Shown here one piece after another: positions 24,357 to 35,263 of a DNA stretch of 64,000 nucleotides (its first letter is position 1; every line of letters begins with the position of its first letter). This stretch comes from Steromphala cineraria. Its lineage: Eukaryota > Mollusca > Gastropoda > Trochida > Trochidae. The stretch spans positions 23,298,171 to 23,362,170 of the forward strand of contig OU744724.1 in the NCBI GenBank assembly GCA_916613615.1, read 5' to 3'. The notes below the pieces were generated by a model that saw only the letters and a list, made by a program, of their open reading frames with translations, was not told the origin of the DNA and did no database searches. A program made the position numbers and the translations under genes.

Positions 24357-25903
24357 TTATGCTTCGTTTACACTAGACCACGATTAGGCCACGATGGCCA
24401 CGATTCAAATTATTTTTGAAAATCGTAACTCATCTTATAAAGCGTGAGGGCGCGCAGATAGAAATCGTGGCGATCGCAACAGATCTTAATGATCGTAAGG
24501 CATCGCAATTTTCGTAGCAAAATATCAAACATGTTTAATATTTTGCCACGAATATGCCGATTTCTTAAGTTATCGCTTCAGATCTTATTACTGCGTAGTA
24601 GAGTGTGACCATCGGGAAAGAGTGTATTGGAGCGTATTGGGGCGTGCAAAAGCGCGATGGAGCGTATCGAGATAGTCGTAACACTTCGTGAGGGATGTGA
24701 CGTCCAGATATGTGACGAATCAATCAACATCTACTGAACCCTATTACGATTGTTTTACGATCTCCTGCGTTTCGAACATCCACTGTATTCTATTGGCCTC
24801 GAGGACGCTTTAACAAGATGTACTACGAATTACTTTCACGCTCTGTCTTGTTCTACAACGATGTGTCACAATCTATTACGTTCTAAAAATTTCACCACCT
24901 TTTCTTGCGTTTGGTTCTGTTCCAAAAATTGCATCACGCTGCCAGAAAATATTCAGTATGATTCAACTGTCCGCAGTGTAACACTATATTCTCTTAAGTC
25001 ATCAAGTTATCAACACATACACATAATATAGATTCCTATCTACTGTTGTGACATAACTATGATATATTTACGTAATTTCCAGAGAATAGCATATTATTTT
25101 ACGTTGCTATAATAGTTTTTAGTTGAGATGAATTCTAGTTGAATGTGTGTCAACATTTGTCAGGAATAATCCTACAGTAGTTTTGTTAAATTGACAGCAT
25201 CTGTTATTAAAAGGGTAAAATTATAAATAGAATGTACATTGATGTGTAAGAAATAATCAACACGTCAGTTCACGGTATACTACTGTTACAAACCTACATT
25301 TTCACATAAACCCTGAACTCACTAGTTCATAAATTTCATATTTTTAAACCAGCTTAATTTAAATTAAAATAAAAGTTACCCATGTCAAATACATTATCTT
25401 TGCAATAACAACATAACAAGTAAGTCTATTAAACAATGTCAAATATGCGAATTTGTGATACACACTGTACATTACAAGTGTGTATAATCCCTTTTGGACC
25501 CACTTGAGAAAATAGAATATTTCTAAGTTACCACCATCTCCAAACGTAGCAATCGTGTCATTCGTGCTCTTTATTGTCACTCACAAGGCAACAAAACGTA
25601 ACATATCATTTGTGAACGACCGAAAGCATGAGAAATCGCAATAGATCGTAAAGTGAAATCGTAATGGTCGTAAACGATCGCTAGCTATATAGAGATCGCG
25701 AACACATTCGTAAATGATCGGACATCAAATCGTAGCAGTGAGTGATACATCCGATCAGAACGTATGGAAACGTAAGAGAACGGTCAAAACGGAAAATATT
25801 TAATAAAGTTTGACAAAATCACAACGATCCACTGCGATATTTTCTTCGTGTTAGAACGGCATAATCGTAACCCAATCGTGGTCTAGAGTAAACGTAGCAT
25901 TAA
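24357..25903. mobile_element. non-autonomous DNA transposon with CGTAA-motif clusters
   Basis: The left end TTATGCTTCGTTTACACTAG, then ACCACGATTAGG, is mirrored at the right end, whose reverse complement reads TTAATGCTACGTTTACTCTAG and then ACCACGATTGGG. That gives about 33 bp of inverted repeat with few mismatches. TTA or TTAA at the borders is the likely target duplication. The outer 600 bp on the left and 300 bp on the right are packed with degenerate ATCGTAA/ATCGCAA/ACGATC motifs. The middle (about 24960-25590) is plain AT-rich DNA. No transposase is encoded. Subterminal motif clusters are typical transposase-binding regions in several DNA-transposon superfamilies, but the superfamily is not determinable here. 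Confidence 0.8.
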
Positions 25904-26858
25904 GAAATGATTTCACCATCAGCGATTTAACAAACAGGAACAAAACATCATTCAAAAGTGCTCAAAAGGCCAAATGTCTCATTTGGAGAATAACATATAA
26001 ATGGTTTTTTTTATTTTGAAGTAGAGATATGGAACCTTTTCTGATGGATGATGTTTTTTGTACAAAGCAATTATGTTGGTCGAAAAAAAGACAAGACAAA
26101 AAATGGGCAACAATTATCAACTGAGATGGTTCTTTCTTATTACGACTTCATTAACCAACAATCGTTATCCTTTCCCGATATTCCTTTTCGGAGTCTGAGC
26201 TTTTTGTTTAAGTGATATGTGTCACAAATAAGAAAAGAAAGATTTTTATCATATAATAATCAGTGCCGCCTGTCAATCAAGATGAAGTGTCTTTAAAAAA
26301 TAATGTGCTTTTGAAATTATATGACAATTATTTCTGATAGGTCCTGTTGTAGATGAAAGGTCTTTAAAGTGACATATATTTTCAATAAGGCATGATGTTT
26401 TATCTGTGCGAAATACATTTCAAATAAAGGTTCAAAGTGATTGATGGTTTCCTCATTATAAATCTAAACAGAGTATCAAAGTTGTCGCAACCCTTGTAAG
26501 TCAAACACTGACGAGTAAAGAACGATTGCGTTGTATCAGCTCATGCCTTTGATTTAAGTGTAAGAACATGCTCCTCAAAAAGCATTTATTGATTACAGAA
26601 GCTGTAAGAATAATTTTTTAAAACATATATACGATTACATTGTAGAACATCTAAGAATATAAATCTAATTGATATGGCACTGAAAGCACAATCCGGGTCC
26701 TTTTTATGTGAAGAGTTGATATATTTTTCCGGTAAGACATGAACCGATTTCTTTGTATCTGACGAAGGTGTAACCATACACTCAGTTGTGATATTCACAA
26801 TAAAGAAATTGTTACCCAGAGTATCCTGCTAAAGAAAATGTATGACTGTTTTTTGTAG
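25904..26858. other. intergenic, nothing firm
   Basis: AT-rich. An acceptor-like 'gactgttttttgtag' closes it at 26858. Confidence 0.4.
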
Positions 26859-27018
26859 ACCCAATCCGAGTGGTGTCAGGGACTATGTATGCCAAGCTTT
26901 ACGAACTGTGTCATCTGATCGAGAATTTAGTATTGATAGTTGTAGGAAAACATCATATCTTCATGATGAGAATCAGGGTGAGGCTATTCATTCATGTACT
27001 TTCCGAGCTCTGCTTTAG
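26859..27018 (+). CDS. possible terminal exon, unidentified (weak)
   Basis: After the acceptor-like 'tgttttttgtag', one frame stays open for 52 codons to TAG at 27016-27018. It includes PNPSGVRDYVCQALRTVSSD and a Cys-containing polar C-terminus. A second frame over the same bases is open as well, which weakens the case. The exon would lie 0.5 kb upstream of the lectin PAN-like exon on the same strand, but it ends in a stop, so it is not simply part of that gene. Confidence 0.18.
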
Positions 27019-27521
27019 CTTTACGGAGTAAACAAGTGTTTTGCTTATGCTAAGCAGTTTTAACAAACTCTGTGAAATACTATTCTTGTTATTATTCTCA
27101 ACAAAGAAGACAATGTCTATTACCCAAGGATCAATGACGTGTTTAGAAGATTTACAAAGCTTCTTATTATAAAACATTGAAATTTACATTATATGCACAT
27201 GGGCAAATATCAACAAATGTTTTAGTTTATCTTAAAATGGTTCAACATTATGTTTTCAATAAAGACACTTAGCTTTATCAATTTGGTTCATATAACACAC
27301 GTTCAATCAATGAATCGCATTACCGAGACCCTCATGAAAACAAAGCGACGTTAAATGTAATGTTTTAGATAATGTGATGTTCTTAAAAACACACGAGATA
27401 TGCATAGATTTAAGCATGAATTGTTTACCCCGTAAACACAGATTGGCATGTCCATTACGTCTTTGTTTCTTCATTTTCAACACAACATAACTTACTACCG
27501 AACTAGTAAGTCATGTTTCAG

Positions 27522-27744
27522 TTGCAGCTAGTGGCTGTCATGTACAATGTCATTTATTCTACTCTTGATCATCAACAAACAGCTGTAAACTCCAGATCGG
27601 AATGTGCTTGCCTCTGTTACCACCAGGCAAACTGTTCGTCTTTCTTCTACTGGAGTGGACACTGTAGTCCGACACATCACCTGTACACTGCCGACATCCA
27701 GAACATGCAGACAGGTGGAGCGCAGTATTTTGTGTGGGTTTCAG
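27522..27744 (+). CDS. PAN/apple-like exon of a C-type lectin gene
   Basis: The frame is open from ATG 27513 through the GT at 27745. Its conceptual peptide carries the spacing expected of a PAN/apple module: AVNSRSECACLCYHQANCSS, FFYWSG, a Cys, then a beta-strand-like AQYFVWVS. The donor TCAG/gtgatg leaves one base of a codon, and the next exon at 29824 accepts exactly that phase, giving GAC (Asp) across the junction. The start border is uncertain. A CAG at 27519-27521 gives phase 0, and an AG at 27509-27510 would give phase 1. The ATG at 27513 could also be the initiator, although what follows is not a good signal peptide. In molluscs PAN plus C-type lectin is a common secreted architecture. 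The PAN call is inference from the Cys pattern. Confidence 0.6.
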
Positions 27745-27784
27745 GTGATGGTCTTTATACTTACTATTTTTAGAAACATACAGA

Positions 27785-28081
27785 ATCTACATTTGGTGAG
27801 GTGAGGTGAGGTGAGGTGATATGGGGTTTAACGCCGCTTTCAAGAGTATTTCACTTATATTGCGGCTGCTAGTATTAGTGCAGGGAGAAAGCCCACAACA
27901 CTATTTTGGCTATGCATTGCAGTAAAACCTGCGAGCATCGGCTGGAACTAGCGTATCATTCAGTGAAGCGTGTAGAACAGTTCTCCACTGCAGACTTAGT
28001 TGCCGAGCCCCTGGCGGAATTCGAACCACAGACCTCTTGATCCGAAGCCGAAAGCGCTAACCACTGCGCTGTCTTATATGT
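27785..28081 (-). mobile_element. tRNA-derived SINE in lectin intron 1
   Basis: Read on the minus strand, the head has an A-box-like GTGGTTAGCGCTTTCGG and a B box GGTTCGAATTCC. The tail at the low-coordinate end is a CACCT pentamer repeat (27794-27819 as ggtga on plus). The phrase 'ggggtttaacgccgctttca' next to the tail is of the gastropod SINE type. The near-identical GAAACATACAGA (27773-27784) and GAAACATAACAGA (28082-28094) look like its target-site duplication. The element begins about 40 bp after the exon donor. Confidence 0.8.
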
Positions 28082-28293
28082 GAAACATAACAGAGAAAAG
28101 AAGCGTTATCTTTGATTCTCTAATGTTTTATATTCGTATTCCAGTTTCAATCGCTGTCAAGGTGAAAATATGACTGCACATGATACTAATTTTTTTTTTT
28201 TTCATTTTGCTTGATAAGGGTGTTAGTATCTACACCGAAACGACGCATTCCATGCAACGATAAAGGAGTTGACTATCCAAAATAACATGTTCT

Positions 28294-28321
28294 TCTTGAT
28301 CTGCCTCTGTGGAGAGAGAAT
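28294..28321 (+). repeat. solo end of the Tc1-related repeat (MITE-B flank)
   Basis: CTTGATCTGCCTCTGTGGAG then AGAGAATG matches only the outer flank of the MITE-B copies. The rest of the element is absent. Confidence 0.5.
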
Positions 28322-28864
28322 GTGCATAAGAAGTAAAGACCACATTCGATTGAAATGGCAATACATTATAGTGTTATCATTATGTTATGACAATTATTAA
28401 GTTCATCTTAATTGTTTCGAATTGTTAAATAAATCTCTCATTAGGGCGTAAGAGGAGAACCGGTATTAATGGAAAATCCTCAACAGTGGCTCTTAAACTA
28501 CATTTTCACTATACAGAGGTACGTCAAGTCTTATATAAAACACTTAATACGAACAGCTCCTGGCTTTCTTGGACATTCATCTAGCGAAAAAAAAGGACAA
28601 ATCTTATGGATGAACAACTTCTTTATTCTGTGTAAGCGACGTTTCGACATAGATTCTAATGTCGTTGTCAAGCAAGTGATACATTGTCAAAGGATGGAGT
28701 AAATATATACAAAGTTGGCGATGGGTTGTTTATTCATTATTTTAAGCTTGATGTACAAGTTATGATAAGAGAAAAGGCATTGCTGATTGGATGTATTGGA
28801 AGCCAAATAGATGTTTTTACAAGGGAAGCGGTTGATGTACATTGATTGAGTAGGGAAGTTTATG

Positions 28865-28870
28865 TTTATT
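28865..28870 (-). promoter_or_regulatory. possible polyadenylation signal AATAAA
   Basis: The minus-strand AATAAA lies about 125 nt beyond the stop codon of the candidate minus-strand exon at 28993-29115, a plausible spacing for a short 3'UTR. In AT-rich DNA the hexamer alone is weak evidence. Confidence 0.3.
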
Positions 28871-28992
28871 CAATAGATGAGATTGATAAACATGATAAAA
28901 GTATTGATGAAAATAATTTTAAAATCATGAATTACAAAGTTGAGGATTTACACAGATAAAGTTATTCTAACAAGTCATGTCCTTGTGTTGAA

Positions 28993-29115
28993 TTATCCTT
29001 CATCTTCGTAGAGAGAAGATTTTGCGGATTTTGTAGTCAGGCTGGTTTCTATGATGCTGATATTGCTCCAGTTGATTGTGTGACCGTGGTTGACTTTTGT
29101 GTGATCTGCATTCCA
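28993..29115 (-). CDS. possible minus-strand terminal exon inside the lectin intron
   Basis: A good acceptor on the minus strand ('atttatatatttcag') ends at 29116. It is followed by 40 open codons in phase 0 ending in TAA: WNADHTKVNHGHTINW, a Ser/Thr-rich stretch and the acidic end SSLYEDEG. An AATAAA follows at a sensible distance. A second frame is also open over most of the segment. If real, this is an antisense gene within intron 1 of the lectin. No family is recognised and no upstream exon was found. Confidence 0.28.
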   Translation of the reverse strand, partial: WNADHTKVNHGHTINWSNISIIETSLTTKSAKSSLYEDEG

Positions 29116-29823
29116 CTGAAATATATAAATAGATATAAACATTTTGCACTCATGAATCAACTCAAAATGCTGAGACAAACATATATTCCAATTTGAACGA
29201 AACTGGAGAGGAAAGAATTTTTGGGAAAAAAACCCAGTACCTATCATATAAAAAACACAAGGTAGGACATTTCGGTCGCTCAAACCTGATTGAAAACCAG
29301 ACAAACCGAATTAAACTAACTTTATTCACAAAAACGATTTCCTCGTCTAATTCTTTTGACATCTTCTCACTTTTGAAAACCACCCTGTATTAACAACATT
29401 CGTCTCTTTGAACAAATGCCCGGCCGCTGCTCTTTTTTCAATGCAAAAGATTTTTACTTTTTACATTTTGTATAAGGTCGAATCTGGGATTGGAGCCCCT
29501 CTGCCAAAAAGTATCTAAAATATCAGCCAAATATAACGCGTCTTACTTCTTGTCACCAAGGCCTTTGCCTTGTCATCACTGTAAGTGGTCGTTTTCTATC
29601 AAGGAGACAAACTCGGGTAAAGACTAGTTTTCCCGAAGCATACGGAAATGATTGAGACGTTTAAACAAATTCGGATGAAACAGGGTCGTTGATTGTACAA
29701 CTGGGACCCCATTAGGCTTATCTCTTCTATTCACATATTTGCTCGTAGTTTTATGTCGAGAAGAAGACACAGGATCATTACAAACAGAGAATAAGGCAGT
29801 GGTTTTAATTCTGTATTTTGCAG
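29116..29823 (+). other. remainder of lectin intron 1
   Basis: Intronic sequence up to the acceptor 'ttctgtattttgcag' at 29823. Short open frames occur on both strands, with no supported exon. Confidence 0.5.
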
Positions 29824-30000
29824 ACAGATGCAGCCCGGGCTACGACTGGCACAGGTCACTTGGACTGTGCTTCAGAGTGTCAACAGTCTGGTTATCTTGG
29901 CAATATGCACAACATCAGTGTGAGTCTGAGGGTGGCCATCTGATAACTGTGGACAGGCCTGAGCTTCATGACTTCATGGCTTATCTTGTAACTGCTTATG
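29824..30000 (+). CDS. C-type lectin domain, first half (exon)
   Basis: This 177-bp exon has phase-1 borders on both sides: acceptor 'tattttgcag', donor TATG/gtaagt. It encodes the N-terminal half of a long-form C-type lectin domain: RCSPGYDWHRSLGLCFRVST, a Trp-rich helix (WLSWQYAQHQC) and SEGGHLITVDRPELHDFMAY. These are the first three conserved cysteines, the helix that packs against the core, and the GGHL strand. The frame continues across the intron as GAT (Asp) into the WIGG strand of the next exon. The domain binds carbohydrate or other ligands extracellularly. In molluscs such proteins are often secreted immune or mucus lectins. That role is inferred from the family, not shown by the sequence. 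Confidence 0.88.
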
Positions 30001-30758
30001 GTAAGTCTGCAAACATCATATATATGTTTGTCATAGACATATTCACATCTAGAACTTAGTTTAATTAGTTTTGGGCCAACTCAAGATTGTTACATAAGAA
30101 ACATGTACTAAACACTTGGTTTAGCTGTTCTTCTATATATCATATGATACACAAAACAATACAATGTATTCATTGAGTCTTTTAGTCATCATGAACAACT
30201 TTTAAAGAGTACTGCTTAACAATTACAATCTGTGTGTGCATCAAAGATTGTAACCAGCTCTTTTCGCCAGTTGCAAAAACAGGTATCTGTATTCATCAAA
30301 ACAAACTATATAACAGCTCGAGACGATACTGAATACCGATTACGATATAACTAGAAATATGTGCATGTGATGCTCTGTGTTGTCCCCCGCCCCAACTTTT
30401 AATCAGAAAATGACCTTAGATCCATATGTACTAAGTGAAAATTGAGAATAGCCTACGTAGCAAAAGGCACCATTCCACCACTAGATCTAACCAAATACCA
30501 AGTTTAGTAAAAAATATTTAAGTTTTTTAGTTCAAATTGTTTCAATGAAAACCAGAAAAAAAATCAGAAAATCTAAAAAAGCAAATCATCTACAGCACTG
30601 GGTCTAACCACATAATCAAAAAAAAGTTAAATAGTTTTTGAGCTATGATCCGTAAACAGACCCTACCCCAAATATGCACTAAGTTGTAGTTCAAACTAGT
30701 GCTACTCCACTATTGATTATCAAAGATAACATGTGTTAATTTGTACATTTATGATCAG
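30001..30758 (+). other. lectin intron 2
   Basis: Begins GTAAGT and ends 'tttatgatcag'. It is AT-rich with no recognised repeat. It contains 'ccatatgtactaagtg' and, about 250 bp later, a similar 'atatgcactaagttg', which suggests an internal duplication. Confidence 0.6.
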
Positions 30759-30982
30759 ATAACACGCTTTGGATTGGTGGGAAGACAGTAACTGGAACTG
30801 AGTGGACCTGGGCAGATGGTTCATTCTTCAATACAACGTTTTGGGACAGCGGTGAACCTGATTGGGATCCAAATAAGTGTCTCATGGTCAATAAAGAAAG
30901 CAAAAAGTGGAGAGATAAGCTTTGCAGTGAAAACAGACGCTTCGTGTGTGCATTACCTCTACCCGGCAATATTCTCTGTTAA
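30759..30982 (+). CDS. C-type lectin domain, second half (last coding exon)
   Basis: After acceptor 'atgatcag' the frame runs NTLWIGGKTVTGTEWTWADG, then an Asn-linked-glycosylation-like NTTF, WDSGEPDWDPNKC, KKWRDKLCSE and RRFVCALP, stopping at TAA 30980-30982 after a final Cys. These match, in order, the WIGL strand, the ligand-loop triplet (EPD where mannose binders have EPN and galactose binders QPD), the WND calcium motif (WRD here) and cysteines four to six. The fold is complete, so it is likely a working domain. The EPD/WRD combination makes sugar preference and calcium use uncertain. The short tail has no membrane anchor. The reading frame has no ATG, so simple ORF calling misses it. 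Confidence 0.88.
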
Positions 30983-31159
30983 TGATGGTCACCGTCAGTG
31001 TCGATCGCGATGTGTCCAGTTAAGGTAAAGATAAAGTGATTTTGTTATGCACATGCTGTTTCATTTTCTTTTTTCTTCTGGAACGTCGATTGCGCAGAAA
31101 CATGTGTAACTTGTATCGATTGGTCTCATCTTTAAAAGGCAAAAAAACATGTTGTTTTG

Positions 31160-31165
31160 AATAAA
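31160..31165 (+). promoter_or_regulatory. polyadenylation signal of the lectin gene
   Basis: AATAAA lies 178 nt after the lectin stop codon and is the first such hexamer downstream, so it fits as the mRNA 3'-end signal. The cleavage site is not identifiable from sequence alone. Confidence 0.5.
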
Positions 31166-33015
31166 TTTATAATATGATAGGAATATGAGTGACGTTTTTT
31201 TTTATTGAAATGGAAGTTTAGTTTTACTTTGGATACAACATATGGATATATTCATTTTGTTTTATAAATGGATAAAAAAACATTTTCATAAAGGGGAATG
31301 TTTAGATATAGATTGCTGATAAAAGGCTATGGGAGCAAGTTTTTCTGATTCTTGCGACGTTGGCGTAAATCTGTTATGTACATGATGCAATTTTATTGTG
31401 ATCCTATTGTGACGAATTTGCAATTTGTTCAGTTGTTATCTCCAAAATGTCGGCTTTCGCTTTTCCGAGACTACCTGTTTGTTAAAACCCTGAATAACCT
31501 ATTGTTGGTGGAAGCATAATAATGTATTTGCACATGTACATTTAAGTTCACCACAGCAAATAGTCTTACGGCGTAAGTTCGAAAAAGAGATGATGTTTGA
31601 TGTCACAAACTATTTTCACTAACTTGTAAGCACTATAGTGACCGGTTGAAATCTAACTTCCGGTTGACACGGTTCTCCACGGGATTCCGTCAGATAGTAG
31701 ATAAGTAACAAGTAACAACATAATACGGATGCATCTTACACTTTATTTTCAAGTGCATTAAGGATTTGATAACACGGGATATGTTAAATAGAATGCATAA
31801 CAAATAAGTACAAACTATTTAAATATTTATGTTCATGAGAATCAATAGTATTGGTACAATTCACGCTGGCGTCAACAACAATACATGAAAACGTTTCTTA
31901 ACGTCAAGAAGTTACGCTTGATGAAGCTGTTCCTTCAATCACATATATAATTATATATATATTAATCAGGATAATGAAAGACAACGTTCATACACATACA
32001 TACATCTGTGTACATATGACTTAAGTTACCTATATAAAGAATACAGCTATTGTGTTCACAGATCGTCATAAGTGATTTTTTTATCATCAATGATACTGTT
32101 AACTTTGAAGTATTTTAAAGCTTGACACTTAGTGTGTTCAATACATAAATTTACATAAAGGTAATGACAGTTGTAATAAGGTAAAATTAATTAATTAATT
32201 ATATTTCCGATTTACTACGTCATATAGCCTCCAGTTTAGGAAAGGCAAAGTTTTGTCTACTGTGTTGAATGTTTCATTTTTATTGTATCAATTACATCTA
32301 TTTTCATTACTGTTCACTTTTCCCTCCTTGATCAAACAACTGATGTTAAATTGAATATCTATCTACGATATGAGGTCATTCCATCACATATAGACTTTTA
32401 AGCATATGTTATTTATTATTTGATGAGATGTTTTTTCTTCTTTTCAAATCTAATTGAAAATAATTCTTGTAATAAAATGCAATAAGAAGCAACATGCAAC
32501 AAAGTAAAACCATCATGCAAAGAAGATTTAAAAAAACGTAACACAAAATTAAAAATCTTATCAACAAAAATTTTTAAAGAGCCCATATCTCTTAAACGGA
32601 AAAAGATAAAGCGGTCTCTTTATTGGGTCGCCTTCCCTATTTACATTGTGTGTACAACCCGGTATCATGGTTCCTGTAACAGCAAAAAATATTCGGTGTA
32701 GGCCTACATGACATCGTCGTAGTTATTGATATAACTTGGAAAACTTTTTTACATCCCTTGTTGACTTGGCCGTCTGTACTCTTTTATCTTTGAATTCAGG
32801 TCAAATAGAAAGAATAATCAGTTTTTCGTTGTATCAGTAGATCGTTAAAGCAATTATCCACAAATTGTCAATTTGAACGCGTAAAGTGTGCAAACCCAAG
32901 AATATGTGACACATTCGCAAGGGACGTAACTCGTGCTCCTTTTTAAACGTCATAAAATATAACAAGGGCCATAACTCTTCTGGCCTTATTGGACAAAAAG
33001 AAAATTCTCAAGAAG
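31166..33015. other. intergenic, nothing firm
   Basis: AT-rich DNA. A phrase with 'aagggccataactct' near 32965 is of a type seen in dispersed mollusc repeats (from memory). No exon is recognised. Confidence 0.45.
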
Positions 33016-33092
33016 ACTCCCTGTGGCGCCCTTAGTCGGCGACATCACCCAAGGATGAAGAAGACGTTAAACCTCAATCCAACAACAACAAG
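33016..33092 (+). mobile_element. SINE-type 3' end with CAA tail
   Basis: CGGCGACATCACCCAAGGAT then 'gaagaagacgttaaacctca' and a short CAA repeat form the kind of 3' end (gacgttaaac plus simple repeat) common to tRNA-derived SINEs in molluscs. No A/B-box head is visible upstream, so this is a 5'-truncated copy. Confidence 0.5.
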
Positions 33093-34275
33093 TTCCCTTA
33101 GTGTGCTATAGAGCATATGGATTTATATAACACAATGTGTCAGAGTTGGTCGTCTTACGGTTTATTGTTCAAGTAAACATTCCCAATGAAAAAGCACAAC
33201 TAGTTATTTGGGCAATTACTTTGTTATTTTGTAGAATTGGAATTCCTACGTCAAGTTTGACCATCATCACAAAATAATACCAATATACCTTATGTACTTT
33301 CCAACACTCAATCACTGGTAAACTGAACGTGCTGTCCTTGACATATTTTATCCTGTTATAACTTACGGTTTTGATTATATTTGGTTATAATTTTATCTTA
33401 TTTCTCATTCATTTCAAAATCTTGGTATATACTGGCAAATGTGTATGTTATTCTGTACATATTTTTGTTAAGGTCCAATGCAATTCAGTCTTATCATATA
33501 CTGGAACATATGGGATCAGATACCAAATCTAAGTAAAACACCGAACTATCTGAATGAATGTTTATCATTGTTGGAAAACGTGGGTGCGACTTTGTATCCT
33601 GTAATCAAATACCCAGTGAATAAATGGGTTCAACTGGTCATTTACTTCTTCCTTCGAAAAATGTCAACTTCTTCTAAGGAAGTGTGTAGCCAGGACATTG
33701 GTATATTGTGCAGACTGTTCATGTACCAATAGGCCTGTACCAAACAATATTGGAATAAAAAATATCTGTTCTTTCTTCCAAGATAATATGGTACAGACCT
33801 ACTGCATAGTTTTCAGAGAAATAAAGAACGCTGTTACAGTCTTATTGTCTGATTTCCAAAGTTTATGTTGAGATTTCAAAGTTGATTATCAGGAATGCAA
33901 ACTTCCCCATACATCTATCTCCATTGATTAATTCCATCATTAATGTTCCGTAATTTCGATGAAAACTAAAATCACGTATGAGAGATTTATCTTATTCAAA
34001 TATCAAGTGTATACTTAAAACAATTGAATGACAAATTTCAATGATAGGTTCGTACATATCCATGTATATATCCACAGCCATTCTATTTATTAATTATCAT
34101 GCATATCAGGTAGAAGAAGCAACATAACACAACTTAGCAGTATCTTTCAGGTGAAAATACAAGATCAAATTTGATAACCACTGGGTAAAATATGATATCT
34201 AGACGTATAACAAGTGCATAAATGTTCAAAAATAATACCTTAAAAAATATGTAAAGCGATTTGATTATCCCCATT
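33093..34275. other. intergenic, nothing recognised
   Basis: AT-rich sequence. A frame of 84 codons at 33478-33732 lacks splice borders or known motifs and is treated as chance. Confidence 0.4.
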
Positions 34276-34365
34276 TGGCAATTTGACAAACTCTGTGGCA
34301 ATTTGACCAAAAGTCTGATGCAAATTTGACCAAAATGCCTGGGGCAATTCGTAGGTGGGACAATT
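34276..34365. repeat. degenerate tandem repeat of GGCAATTTGACC
   Basis: The phrase GGCAATTTGAC recurs with decay at about 34277, 34299, 34320 (as GCAAATTTGACC), 34341 (GGCAATTCG) and 34357 (GACAATTCG), giving a period of roughly 20-23 bp. Confidence 0.55.
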
Positions 34366-34399
34366 CGACTGATACCCTTGACCAGATGACAAAACATGT

Positions 34400-34905
34400 C
34401 AAGTATATAAACAAGACATGTAACTTCCGCCTACGAAACATCAGTAGAGCGAGACCATTGCTCACCATGGAGACATACTCTCTGTGGTGATGTCGTGGAT
34501 TGACTACTGCATCACAGATCAACTTCAGCGTGTCCAGAACACCGCAACTCGGATCACCACTCTCACTCCTAGACAACACTACAACTCCCTGCAGGAGCTT
34601 CACTGGCTGCCAGTCCACTACAGGATCCCCATAGGTCCTTTGTCTGGCCATGGTGCAGGACCAACACAGCTAAGGGAAACCCCTATTCTCGAAAGTGTGC
34701 TAGCCCTAGGAAATCCTAACGTCTGTCCTAAACAGTCAGGGTATATCCTAGCTAGGACATGTTTGAGAATAGGCACCCTGTCTATATTTCTCTCGGAGTT
34801 ACTTCAGCATACTAAATCCCTCCGCTCAGAGAATGGGTGGAATGCTCTTCCACAAGTTGATTGTGTCAAATTATTATACTCACTTAAGTCAACAACTTTA
34901 TGATT
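34400..34905 (+). pseudogene. L2/CR1-type LINE C-terminal fragment, interrupted
   Basis: FRLRNISRARPLLTM, SWIDYCITDQLQRVQNTATR and LQELHWLPVHYRI match the conserved block after the reverse-transcriptase domain of L2/CR1 elements. The intact element downstream has the counterparts HLRNISAIRHLL, SRIDYCNSLLAGTTSELLNR and LRSLHWLPVKQRI. After HYRI the similarity breaks for about 150 bp of hairpin sequence. It resumes weakly around 34810 with SLRSENGWNALPQVD, matching LRSGSEN and QQWNSLPNHL. It is 5'-truncated and not functional. Confidence 0.75.
34682..34773. repeat. inverted-repeat insertion inside the LINE fragment
   Basis: The left arm at 34682-34710 begins CCTATTCTCGAAAGTGTGCT. The right arm at 34745-34773 is its approximate reverse complement, reading from its end CCTATTCTCAAACATGTCCT. 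The two arms enclose a 34-bp spacer. The hairpin falls exactly where LINE protein similarity is lost, so it looks like a small foldback insertion of about 100-150 bp. Confidence 0.6.
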
Positions 34906-35263
34906 TCTAAGGGCATTTCAAATTTTAATATCTTTCAATCAGTTCTTGAATAGGTTTGTTAGTTAATACAAGACAATGATATGGATGACAGCTTCTTTAT
35001 TTATTTCACACAACGTTTCTGGGCTAGTTCTTGTCCCTTCTTCTTGGGCAATGAGTTTAGTGGTAGATACAGAATATGTAGTTGTGGGAAGTCAGTGATT
35101 CAGTTACTGTACAAACATATTTGATGACAAGGTAATAAATATATAATTCAATAAATGGGAGGGTTAATGATAGATGAATGAATGTTTTACAATAAAGATG
35201 CAGCAGTGTTTACATAGTGAGGTGATACAGCAGATTGGTAGTTTATGGTTCCTTGATGATTAC

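Noticed and set aside
30816..31028. A 70-codon open frame starting with ATG over the last lectin exon.
   Set aside because: It is the wrong frame. The frame without an ATG carries all the conserved lectin residues and matches the splice phase of the upstream exon.
34134..34651. Minus-strand frames of 87 and 128 codons.
   Set aside because: They lie opposite a plus-strand LINE fragment with clear homology and over a degenerate tandem repeat. The minus peptides show no family features.
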